From: a virus
Strand: one strand, 5' to 3'
Virus record (IMG/VR): IMGVR_UViG_3300009149_000003
Span: 1 to 54,262 of that record
Length of the DNA: 54,262 nt
Made by a program: the position numbers and the translations under genes. Below the pieces are notes generated by a model. It did not search any database. It was given only the letters and a program-made list of their open reading frames with translations, and was not told the origin of the DNA. Positions 48,152-54,262 of the stretch are shown piece after piece. Position 1 is the stretch's first letter. Each line of letters starts with the position of its first letter.

Positions 48152-48414
48152 ACGAACTATTTATCGCTCTTGCCGGATATGACCCTGACTCTGTCCTCTC
48201 GGACGAGCGGCCATTCATCGACCGCGGTGAGGACTTCGGCCCCGATGTTGACCCCGCTTGGTGCTGGTGGTGCATGGAGGCCATCATCCCGAACGCCGAC
48301 AACAGATGCCCCGAGTGCCGCCGTCCGGCATCCGACCTGCCGGATCGGGAGAAGTACCCCTACGATCTCGCACCGCTGACAGGCTGGGATCCATACGAGG
48401 AGGCACGTCCATGA
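48148..48414 (+). CDS. zinc-ribbon protein
   Basis: An 88-residue protein. AWCWWCMEAIIPNADNRCPE, then C, gives C-x2-C and C-x2-C, a zinc ribbon in an acidic protein. It starts in an ATGA overlap with the array. Function unknown. Confidence 0.7.
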   Translation: MNELFIALAGYDPDSVLSDERPFIDRGEDFGPDVDPAWCWWCMEAIIPNADNRCPECRRPASDLPDREKYPYDLAPLTGWDPYEEARP

Positions 48415-48620
48415 TGAAGCCGGGTAAAAAGTTCACGATGTTCGGGCGCTCATACCGGATACTCCGCCGGGTACCCGATCCGCCGGATGCGCCCTGGTTT
48501 CCTGAGATTCCGATGCTGCCGCCCGCACTCACGCGATCGATCGTCTATGTCCCGTGGGGCGCGGCGTTCCGGCATCGCACAACGCACGGGCGACTTGTCT
48601 ACTTGGGAGGTATGCGATGA
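48411..48620 (+). CDS. hypothetical basic protein
   Basis: A 69-residue protein from ATGATGA at 48411. Basic and Pro-rich (FTMFGRSYRILRRVPDPPDA). No family is recognised. Confidence 0.6.
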   Translation: MMKPGKKFTMFGRSYRILRRVPDPPDAPWFPEIPMLPPALTRSIVYVPWGAAFRHRTTHGRLVYLGGMR

Positions 48621-49567
48621 GTTGTAAAGACGAGTGCACCAACTACGCGCCGAAGAAACCCGCGACGCCCAAGGCCGCGCCCGATTGGGTTACGGCCGCC
48701 CGGAAGTCGTATGAAGAGCGGTGGCTGCCGATGTGCAAGGCGAAGACGTGCGAGGAGATGTACAAATTGCTGTATAATACCCTATGCGATATGTGTGGGG
48801 AATCCACCCGCGCCTGTCTCGGACCTTGTGGTGGTTATACGTGTCCGTTATCCGATGTCAAGGATACGGACACAAGAACATGCGCAGTGCAATATCACGA
48901 CTTCATGAATGCCTTTTCCGTCTACGATTTCCCCGCCGCTCATGCCGCCGCGGTCGCCCTCGCCTCGCGCCTTGCCGAGATCGCGGGGATTACAACGGGC
49001 GAGCACCTGGACAAGCCCGAGCCGCCGGAACATCCCTACAAGCACATCGCCTATCGCGTCGAGAAATCAGTCAACGGCGCCTGGGACTGCAAGGTGTACA
49101 TCACCGAGCAGACGCACCGGAGACGCGAATTCGGCAACAAAATTCTCAACAAGGACTTATTCAGAGCGGAAAGTAAGTTCTGGTTGGCAAGCAGATACGA
49201 ACCGAGGGCATACATTCCCGGTCACACACTATTCCCCGATGAGGGTCAAAGTACTGATGGATGCTGTCTGCGTGGCTCATGTTATAAGAGTGATGACCGC
49301 CCCATTGATGCTCCCTCTCCCAAGTGGCTGGCCCGCTTCGAGGCCGCCGTGGCCGAGTACAACGCCTATTTCAGCGGTGATCCTAAGCAGCCCGACAAGC
49401 CCGAGCCGCCCTGTGCCGAATGTGCCCATCAAGTTGCTGACGGAACCTGCCTCATTCGTCTTCATCAGGGTATTTGCACGGATAAGGACAAGTGGTCTCC
49501 CAAGCCGAAGGTCAAGTCCGGGCCGCCGGAATGTATTAAATGCCGCAACTTTGCCCCGATTAAATGA
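48617..49567 (+). CDS. large Cys-rich protein of unknown function
   Basis: A 316-residue protein from ATG 48617 (ATGA; GGGAGG upstream). It has at least five Cys clusters: CKDECTNY at the start, LCDMCGESTRACLGPCGGY, GCCLRGSCYK, CAECAHQVADGTC and ECIKCRNF at the end. The first and last clusters look like the same short motif, C-x2-C-x-N-[YF]-AP. Multiple metal sites are likely. It lies just before the recombination genes. Confidence 0.65.
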   Translation: MSCKDECTNYAPKKPATPKAAPDWVTAARKSYEERWLPMCKAKTCEEMYKLLYNTLCDMCGESTRACLGPCGGYTCPLSDVKDTDTRTCAVQYHDFMNAFSVYDFPAAHAAAVALASRLAEIAGITTGEHLDKPEPPEHPYKHIAYRVEKSVNGAWDCKVYITEQTHRRREFGNKILNKDLFRAESKFWLASRYEPRAYIPGHTLFPDEGQSTDGCCLRGSCYKSDDRPIDAPSPKWLARFEAAVAEYNAYFSGDPKQPDKPEPPCAECAHQVADGTCLIRLHQGICTDKDKWSPKPKVKSGPPECIKCRNFAPIK

Positions 49568-49592
49568 AAGGATACCATAAGGAGGACCGGAA

Positions 49593-50507
49593 GTGATTAC
49601 CGCAACCATTGAACGTCCGCGCCCTGCGTATCTATTGCCGGACCTCGCTGAACATCCGGCGCTGAACCGTCCGATCTACCGGTACGACCACGGCAATAAG
49701 CGGTGGTACTGCGCGGTGAACGGCGACGAACCGCAGTGGGCGGTATCCGTTACATCCCTCATCCATGCCACGCGCCCTACATCTGAACACCTGATGGCGT
49801 GGCGGGCCAACCTCGGCAACGACGGCTATCACCAGGTGCTTGCCGAAAAGTCCGCATACGGCACATGGATGCACATACTGTGGACCCGCGCCCTCATCAC
49901 CGGCAAATACACGCTGGACGAGGATTACCTGCGGGCGCAACTGCAAGATTGCCCCACCGGCCTTGAGAACGAGTGGGTTGATGCCGGACAATCTGATTTG
50001 CTGGCGTTGGCGGCATGGGCCGCTGAACGGCAACCGGAAGTTCTCGCCATCGAGCCGGTGATGCTTCATGCCATTAATGGCTGGTATGGCGGTGCCCTTG
50101 ACCTCGTATGTCGCCTGGACTGGAACCGGGTGCGAGTGGTCGCCATCGTGGATTTCAAGTCCGGGCGTAAGGGATTCTATGAGAACCATGAAATCCAACT
50201 CCACACCTATAAGGGCATCTGGAACTCGTACTTCGCGGGGACGGAGTACGAAGTCACGCACGTCTTCAATCTGGCTCCGAATGACTGGAAGACGAAGCCC
50301 GGATGTAAGTTCGTGAACCAGACCGACAAGGAAACGCGAGAGATCATCCCGCACATGCTCCAAATGTTTCTTGCCGACTCACAATGCAGACTGAAGCCGC
50401 CCGATGTGACCCGCTATCGCGGCACACACACGTTGGGCGAGCCGGTGGACGGCAAGGCGGAGACTATCACCCCGCTTGAAATCATCAAGGAAAGGATGGG
50501 GTTCTGA
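49593..50507 (+). CDS. RecB/Cas4-type PD-(D/E)XK exonuclease
   Basis: A 304-residue protein with a GTG start at 49593 preceded by AAGGAGG. H94 (GTWMH), GWYGGALDLV (D170), IVDFKSGR (D187, K189) and EIQLHTYKG (Q202) are the ordered motifs of RecB/Cas4-like nucleases. With the ssDNA-binding protein next door it probably resects DNA ends for phage recombination or replication. No annealase of the Beta or RecT type is recognised. Confidence 0.85.
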   Translation: MITATIERPRPAYLLPDLAEHPALNRPIYRYDHGNKRWYCAVNGDEPQWAVSVTSLIHATRPTSEHLMAWRANLGNDGYHQVLAEKSAYGTWMHILWTRALITGKYTLDEDYLRAQLQDCPTGLENEWVDAGQSDLLALAAWAAERQPEVLAIEPVMLHAINGWYGGALDLVCRLDWNRVRVVAIVDFKSGRKGFYENHEIQLHTYKGIWNSYFAGTEYEVTHVFNLAPNDWKTKPGCKFVNQTDKETREIIPHMLQMFLADSQCRLKPPDVTRYRGTHTLGEPVDGKAETITPLEIIKERMGF

Positions 50508-50508
50508 A

Positions 50509-51084
50509 ATGGCTGAAGCCAAGCACACACGCTATACGACGCCGGTTGGAATATTCCTGTTCCCCCGGTTGACTAGGCCGGACACGAAGTTCGACCCGGC
50601 GGGACGGTATTCCTGCAAGATCGCGGTGCCTGTTGAACAATCGAAGGAGTTGGTGGACCTCATTAATCTGGAGGTAGAAAAGCAAGCGAAAGAAAACCCC
50701 ATCAAAAAGGGCGACAAGATCGAGTATGCCAATCTGCCGCATGTCGAAGAAATTGTCGGTGGTGTGAAATGCTGCGTTTTCTACTGCAAACAGAAGGCCC
50801 GCGTCGAGTTGAAAGACGGCCATGTATTCGAGCCGAAAATCGCCCTATTCGATGCTCACAAAAGCGTTCTCGACCCCAACGAGATTGACCCTTGGACAGG
50901 AACCCAGGGGCGGCTGAACGTGGAACTGGTGCCGTACTCGGCGGCATTGACCGGCGTCGGCGTGACGTTGCGCCTCAAGGCGGCGCAGATACTCGAACTC
51001 GTCCAGGGAGGCGGCGGTAGTGCAGAGTCTTACGGGTTCGAAGCGGTAGTGCCCGAGGAATATGATGGCGAGTTGCCATTCTAA
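50509..51084 (+). CDS. gp2.5/DUF2815-like ssDNA-binding protein
   Basis: A 191-residue protein from ATG 50509, one base after the nuclease stop codon. YTTPVGIFLFPRLTRPDTKF, GRYSCKIAVPVEQSKELVDL and TGVGVTLRLKAAQILELVQG match the OB-fold of T7 gp2.5-like DUF2815 proteins. The C-terminus EEYDGELPF is acidic and ends in Phe, like SSB tails that recruit partners. It probably coats ssDNA made by the nuclease. Confidence 0.85.
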   Translation: MAEAKHTRYTTPVGIFLFPRLTRPDTKFDPAGRYSCKIAVPVEQSKELVDLINLEVEKQAKENPIKKGDKIEYANLPHVEEIVGGVKCCVFYCKQKARVELKDGHVFEPKIALFDAHKSVLDPNEIDPWTGTQGRLNVELVPYSAALTGVGVTLRLKAAQILELVQGGGGSAESYGFEAVVPEEYDGELPF

Positions 51085-51096
51085 GGAGGAACCCCA

Positions 51097-51345
51097 ATGG
51101 CATTACAGATATTCCGGTACGAGCAAGGGGACGCGGGAATTGTATTAACGGAAGAAGTAGGCGCACCCGAGTTCAAGTCGCAAGCGGCATTCCAGACGTA
51201 TGCCCGAAAGAATCCCGAGAAGTTCAGCGCCGGCAATTTCGTTCCCGTGAGAGTGGGCGATCCCGTTCATGTCGAGCCGGTAACACAGTACAAACTTTCG
51301 ATCCTTAAGGCCGCCCCGGCGACCAAACCGGTAGCCAAGGCATGA
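51097..51345 (+). CDS. hypothetical protein
   Basis: An 82-residue protein with AAGGAGGA before ATG 51097. Alpha/beta start (ALQIFRYEQGDAGIVLTEEV), then FQTYARKNPEKF. It follows the ssDNA-binding gene closely and may be a partner of it. No family is recognised. Confidence 0.6.
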   Translation: MALQIFRYEQGDAGIVLTEEVGAPEFKSQAAFQTYARKNPEKFSAGNFVPVRVGDPVHVEPVTQYKLSILKAAPATKPVAKA

Positions 51346-51349
51346 CATT

Positions 51350-51440
51350 GCGGCGGCGGGACGAGGGAGCGGGCCGAGACACCCGCACGAAGTGTGCCTC
51401 GTTTTCTCCCACACTTCATCCCCATCTCCCCCGCCGCCGC
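51350..51440 (+). ncRNA. pseudoknotted structured RNA, unknown class
   Basis: The 117-bp gap between two genes folds compactly. P1 is 11 perfect pairs (51350-51360 with 51430-51440). P2 is GCGGG/CCCGC (51369-51373 with 51382-51386). P3 is GAAGTGTG/CACACTTC (51389-51396 with 51410-51417). The P3 loop bases CCTCGT (51397-51402) pair perfectly with ACGAGG (51361-51366), directly after P1, which makes an H-type pseudoknot. Together this is 30 pairs in 91 bases. It matches no ribozyme or riboswitch I know. It lies 22 bases before ATG 51463. Confidence 0.7.
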
Positions 51441-51462
51441 TCACTGAAACGGAGACACGACC

Positions 51463-51717
51463 ATGAAACGCGAGAAACTGAGACGGGCAATAGAAATCGA
51501 CCTCGAACTCAAAAACCTCGAATCCGACCTCGAGTCTCTGAAGGAGGCGGCCGAGCGGGCATATCCCATGAATGCCTCACTGCAATTCCCAGAAGAAGAC
51601 AACGACCGAGAGATGGAATTGCTCACCGGCGATGATGCGGCTGCTGTACAGAAGGTATGGCATGACCGGGTGACAAAGCGCATCGCCGCCCTGGAAGCCG
51701 AACTGGAGACGCTGTAA
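51463..51717 (+). CDS. small coiled-coil protein
   Basis: An 84-residue protein with ACGGAGAC before ATG 51463. KREKLRRAIEIDLELKNLES, then DLESLKEAAERAYP, and a second helix (VWHDRVTKRIAALEAELETL) form a helical hairpin. It is enclosed by structured RNA leaders on both sides. Function unknown. Confidence 0.65.
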   Translation: MKREKLRRAIEIDLELKNLESDLESLKEAAERAYPMNASLQFPEEDNDREMELLTGDDAAAVQKVWHDRVTKRIAALEAELETL

Positions 51718-51881
51718 GACCCGGTAGACGCGCGGCGCGGGCGTGACCGGTCTGGTGGTCGATCCACCGCGCCGCAGCCGGGATAAAATTGACGTGTGCG
51801 GACCCTCAAGGGGGCGGCCTGACCAGCCCTTGTAAGACAGCTCGGGAAAGGTCGCCCCTCCGCCACTTAACGAGGCATGAC
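51718..51881 (+). promoter_or_regulatory. structured leader with alternative stems
   Basis: The 164-bp gap holds two structures. First, CCCGG/CCGGG (51720-51724 with 51778-51782) encloses a perfect 9-bp stem (51732-51740 with 51767-51775) and GACC/GGTC (51745-51748 with 51757-51760). Second, GGGGCGGCC (51811-51819) pairs with GGTCGCCCC (51850-51858). The same 51810-51812 bases can instead join CAAGGG/CCCTTG (51807-51812 with 51827-51832). The two folds exclude one another, as in a switch. Confidence 0.6.
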
Positions 51882-52433
51882 ATGAAGGGATTCACACAGG
51901 ACATGGCGGATGAACTATTGGAAGAAATTGACACTCTTCTTTACTCCCTTATCGAGCCGGAAGCGCTCGCTCCGCCCGCGGAGCATCGGTATGATGGAAG
52001 AATTGCTGACAGCTTACCAGGATATGTCTTTGGACGGAAGGAGCCACCTGAGCCGCCGCCGGTCGAGTTGCACGAGGGTGACTGGGCATGGCTGATGAAT
52101 CCCGACGGCAGCGATGGGAAACTGGTACGTCTCTTCGCACCCGTCTGTGGTGATCCGGGATTCTGGTGGTTATATGATAATCTTGCCTGCGTACGCGATA
52201 AAGCATTACGCATCCCCACGCGCGACCAACTCGCCGTCACGATACCGGGGACGGACGTGCAGGCGTGGGCGTGGGAATCGGCAGAATACCCGGAACTGGT
52301 CTATCGTTATCGCAGCGACCACATTAATTCGATGATCCGGCGCGATGAGGCCGAAGCCCTCGGCCTCCACATCGTCTCGGCCAGCCAAGTCGAGCGCCAC
52401 TATGGCGGAGTGTTCCCGCCGAAGGAGGAGTGA
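51882..52433 (+). CDS. hypothetical acidic protein
   Basis: A 183-residue protein. ATG 51882 is preferred since the earlier in-frame ATG 51789 lies in the structured leader. Helical start (QDMADELLEEIDTLLYSLIE), then a beta-rich part (LHEGDWAWLMNPDGSDGKLV, FWWLYDNLACVRDKALRIPT), resembling a small SH3-like domain. No family is recognised. Confidence 0.65.
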   Translation: MKGFTQDMADELLEEIDTLLYSLIEPEALAPPAEHRYDGRIADSLPGYVFGRKEPPEPPPVELHEGDWAWLMNPDGSDGKLVRLFAPVCGDPGFWWLYDNLACVRDKALRIPTRDQLAVTIPGTDVQAWAWESAEYPELVYRYRSDHINSMIRRDEAEALGLHIVSASQVERHYGGVFPPKEE

Positions 52434-52434
52434 A

Positions 52435-52572
52435 ATGGAAGTCATCCAAGTAACACCATGGCAGTTATTTATGACTATTTTCTTCCCGGCCGTGTTGACT
52501 CTCTTCGCTGGTATATGGATTGGCTGGACCATGCACAAGGAATATAGGCAGATCATCTTTCCAAAGGAGTGA
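52435..52572 (+). CDS. single-pass membrane protein
   Basis: A 45-residue protein with AAGGAGGAG before ATG 52435. One helix (QLFMTIFFPAVLTLFAGIWI) with a basic tail. No family is recognised. Confidence 0.6.
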   Translation: MEVIQVTPWQLFMTIFFPAVLTLFAGIWIGWTMHKEYRQIIFPKE

Positions 52573-52583
52573 GGAGGAGTACG

Positions 52584-52739
52584 ATGTGTGACATGAAGAA
52601 GAATCTGCCCTATAAAGTATTAACCACTAAGCCGGAAGAATTCAGGGCGGCTCTTCAACGGGCAACTGAAGAGGTTGCCTCATGGCCGGAGTGGAAACGC
52701 AACATACCAGTCACGGCGATACCAAGACGAAAGAGATGA
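52584..52739 (+). CDS. hypothetical small protein
   Basis: A 51-residue protein from ATG 52584, preceded by GAGGAGG. KNLPYKVLTTKPEEFRAALQ, then a helix and a basic tail (IPRRKR). No family is recognised. Confidence 0.55.
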   Translation: MCDMKKNLPYKVLTTKPEEFRAALQRATEEVASWPEWKRNIPVTAIPRRKR

Positions 52740-52751
52740 AGGAGTCCAGCG

Positions 52752-53021
52752 ATGGCGACTGATCCGATGGAAAAGCGGTGGAGGTGTGGTGACGATTACG
52801 ACATTCTAACCGTTGACGGCGAAGAAGTATTGGATTGTGACGGTTGGACTCACGAAGATATTGACCGCATCGTCAGCGACCACAATCGCGCCCGGATGTG
52901 GGACGAGATGGCGGAAATCATCCGAGTATCATCCGACGAATGGCCGGAAGTATACGAATTTATCGCGCGTGATCACCCCGGCCTGCTCACCCGTATCGAG
53001 AAGGAGACCACTGATGAGTGA
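52752..53021 (+). CDS. hypothetical acidic protein
   Basis: An 89-residue protein with GAAGGAG upstream. WTHEDIDRIVSDHNRARMWD and EVYEFIARDHPGLLTRIEKE are helical; strongly acidic, in the range of small phage inhibitors of host proteins, though nothing specific is recognised. Confidence 0.6.
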   Translation: MATDPMEKRWRCGDDYDILTVDGEEVLDCDGWTHEDIDRIVSDHNRARMWDEMAEIIRVSSDEWPEVYEFIARDHPGLLTRIEKETTDE

Positions 53022-53187
53022 CTACTATGATGTGATGTTATTTGCAATTATCGTGATCCCATTTGCCTATGGTGTTGGCCGATTACACGGATGGAGCGCA
53101 GGATGGGAAGAACATAAAGACATGACCAAGTGGAAGGACAAGTATTTGCCAGATGTGATCAAGGCGGCTGAAAAGGAGGGGGCATGA
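53014..53187 (+). CDS. single-pass membrane protein
   Basis: A 57-residue protein starting in an 8-bp overlap at 53014. One hydrophobic helix (DVMLFAIIVIPFAYGVGRLH) and a Lys/Glu-rich tail (HKDMTKWKDKYLPDVIKAAE). No family is recognised. Confidence 0.6.
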   Translation: MSDYYDVMLFAIIVIPFAYGVGRLHGWSAGWEEHKDMTKWKDKYLPDVIKAAEKEGA

Positions 53188-53290
53188 GCACGCGCATCGA
53201 GTGGGTTGTCAACCCCGACGGGGCAAGAAAGCCGCCGGGCGTCTGCTCGACGGCCGCGAGCACATGGACCTGCCGGGGGTGCTGCGATGA
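53184..53290 (+). pseudogene. remnant of a Gp37/Gp68 (DUF5131) family gene
   Basis: ATG 53184 starts MSTRIEWVVNPDG, the usual N-terminus of DUF5131 proteins. From about 53222 the -1 frame reads GKKAAGRLLDGREHMDLPGV and stops at 53290, which is the usual C-terminus. The middle of the gene, normally over 200 residues, is missing and the two ends are out of frame. The stop still overlaps the next ATG. Confidence 0.65.
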
Positions 53291-53454
53291 GCGAAGAACT
53301 GAAGCCGTGCCTGTTCTGTTGCTGCGCAGACAAACTCATGGTAGAATACGATGCTATCATTTGGTATGTCTACTGCGATAACTGTTGCGCCCAAGGGCCT
53401 CAACAAATAACGCGCGAAGATGCAATATCTGCTTGGAACTGGAGGACGCCATGA
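53287..53454 (+). CDS. Lar-like small zinc-ribbon protein
   Basis: A 55-residue protein from ATG 53287 (ATGA). ELKPCLFCCCADKLMVEYDA, then YVYCDNCCAQGP and the tail SAWNWRTP, match the Lar-type pattern C-x2-C, C-x2-C, W-N-x-R. Second copy beside 425-628. Confidence 0.75.
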   Translation: MSEELKPCLFCCCADKLMVEYDAIIWYVYCDNCCAQGPQQITREDAISAWNWRTP

Positions 53455-53657
53455 CCGAACAAAGCGAGTTCATGACGTGGTTCACGGCGCAATGCGGTAA
53501 GCGGGAGAATACGCCAGACAGCGACGATGAGTTGTATGACCGGGCAGAAGCAGGTCGTCTCGCAGATACGGAATTACATCGCCGCCTTGACTGGGACATG
53601 AGGCGCACCGCCGCGCTTTGGGCCTGGCAAGCGGCGAGAAAGGCAGGTAAGCCATGA
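53451..53657 (+). CDS. conserved small phage protein
   Basis: A 68-residue protein from ATG 53451 (ATGA). RRTAALWAWQAARKAGKP at the end and EFMTWFTAQCGKR at the start recall short phage proteins ending in a WQAA motif. Function unknown. Confidence 0.6.
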   Translation: MTEQSEFMTWFTAQCGKRENTPDSDDELYDRAEAGRLADTELHRRLDWDMRRTAALWAWQAARKAGKP

Positions 53658-54226
53658 CCGAACACACCCTGATCCTGCATCCGCACGAGGTGCGCGGCCT
53701 ACGCGCGGACCCGCCGACCGTGACGCTGATCATGAGGCCGGTAAAGCCGCAACCGCCAGTTGGACTCAGTAAACTCGATGTCCCAGGGCCGTTATGGACA
53801 TATACCTGTTGCGATAGGGATTGGGTGTGTCCCTTCGGCACCGTCGGCGACCGGCTCATCGGCAAGGAGACGTGGGCGGTGCATGACGATTATGTCTTAT
53901 ATAAAGCAGACCTCCCCGAAGTTGACTGGAAAGAGGTATTCGAAGATACCCCCAATCATCGCTGGCTATCCCCTATCCTCATGCCCCGCAAACTCTCCCG
54001 CTTCACCCCTGAAGTCACCGCCGACCCGTGGTGCAAGCAGGTGCAGGAGATGACCGCCGAGGAATGTATAGCGTGGGGATGCCAAACCAATCAACGAGAA
54101 TATGACGCGGAATGCCTCCTGCGAGACCTACTCGCCCGCCAATGGGACGCCATCTACGCCCGGCGCGGCCTCGGCTGGGACGCAAAAACGTGGATGTGGG
54201 GCGTGACGATCAGGAGGATAGGATGA
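53654..54226 (+). CDS. ASCH-like domain protein
   Basis: A 190-residue protein starting in an ATGA overlap. LHPHEVRGLRADPPTVTLIM, CPFGTVGDRLIGKETWA, LSPILMPRKLSRFTPEV, then VQEMTAEECIAWG and LLARQWDAIYARRGLGWDA match phage ASCH-type proteins (often annotated as morphogenetic). It runs into the terminal repeat and its end is duplicated at 1-87. Paired with 84-428 on the circle. Confidence 0.8.
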   Translation: MTEHTLILHPHEVRGLRADPPTVTLIMRPVKPQPPVGLSKLDVPGPLWTYTCCDRDWVCPFGTVGDRLIGKETWAVHDDYVLYKADLPEVDWKEVFEDTPNHRWLSPILMPRKLSRFTPEVTADPWCKQVQEMTAEECIAWGCQTNQREYDAECLLRDLLARQWDAIYARRGLGWDAKTWMWGVTIRRIG

Positions 54227-54262
54227 ACATCTCGTTCGCATGGACGGTGCCGTCGATACTCG
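54140..54262. repeat. terminal direct repeat, right copy
   Basis: Identical to 1-123. It contains the last 29 codons of the 53654 gene and the first 13 codons of the gene at 84. Confidence 0.95.

Noticed and set aside
51350-51440. Hammerhead or HDV-like ribozyme
   Set aside because: The hammerhead core is missing and the order of helices differs from the nested double pseudoknot of HDV-like ribozymes.

Overview
This window is a complete temperate tailed-phage genome of siphovirus layout. The first 123 bases are repeated exactly as the last 123, so the sequence is a circular assembly of about 54,139 bp opened inside an ASCH-like gene. It is GC-rich. Nearly all genes lie on the plus strand, packed with ATGA or TGATG overlaps and strong AGGAGG-type ribosome binding sites. 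Promoters look like the sigma-70 consensus and several proteins carry classical bacterial signal peptides. The host cannot be named; the strong Shine-Dalgarno sites and TTGACA/TATATT promoters argue against Bacteroidota. No tRNA gene, CRISPR array, DNA polymerase or replicative helicase was recognised.

Layout. 43.0-45.3 kb is the leftward lysogeny operon: CI-like repressor, collagen-repeat lipoprotein, Zn-ribbon protein and tyrosine integrase, with a probable attP beyond the integrase 3' end. From 45.5 kb the rightward early operon holds a Cro-like protein, an excisionase-like protein, a mosaic array of five small coiled-coil genes, a RecB/Cas4-type nuclease, a gp2.5-like ssDNA-binding protein and many small genes. 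It passes through the sequence ends into 0-6 kb (ASCH, Lar-like, MmcB-like, PAPS-reductase-like, DUF1376 replication protein, RusA, HNH). Packaging and head genes follow (TerS, TerL, portal, MuF, scaffold, decoration-like, capsid), then connectors, tail tube, frameshifted tail chaperone, tape measure, tip and fibre proteins, and a lysis region to about 39.2 kb.

Accessory blocks interrupt the morphogenesis operon. At 14.9-19.1 kb lies a sugar module: a GT4 glycosyltransferase, a WlbA-like nucleotide-sugar dehydrogenase, a GT2 glycosyltransferase and a methyltransferase. At 19.4-22.2 kb, right after a strong terminator, lie three consecutive genes for proteins with signal peptides, including a beta-helix protein. 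A second GT2 enzyme sits between the tail chaperone and the tape measure. Together these suggest modification of virion proteins, of exported phage proteins or of host surface glycans.

The observations most worth checking are: a compact pseudoknotted RNA at 51350-51440 and a second structured leader at 51718-51881; the shuffled gene array at 46.8-48.2 kb, whose junction sequence recurs at 17.4 kb; a -1 frameshift on T TTT TTG at 27548 that joins the two parts of the tail chaperone; the sugar and secretion modules; a collagen-like lipoprotein in the integrase operon; and a lectin domain placed inside a 20-residue repeat array.
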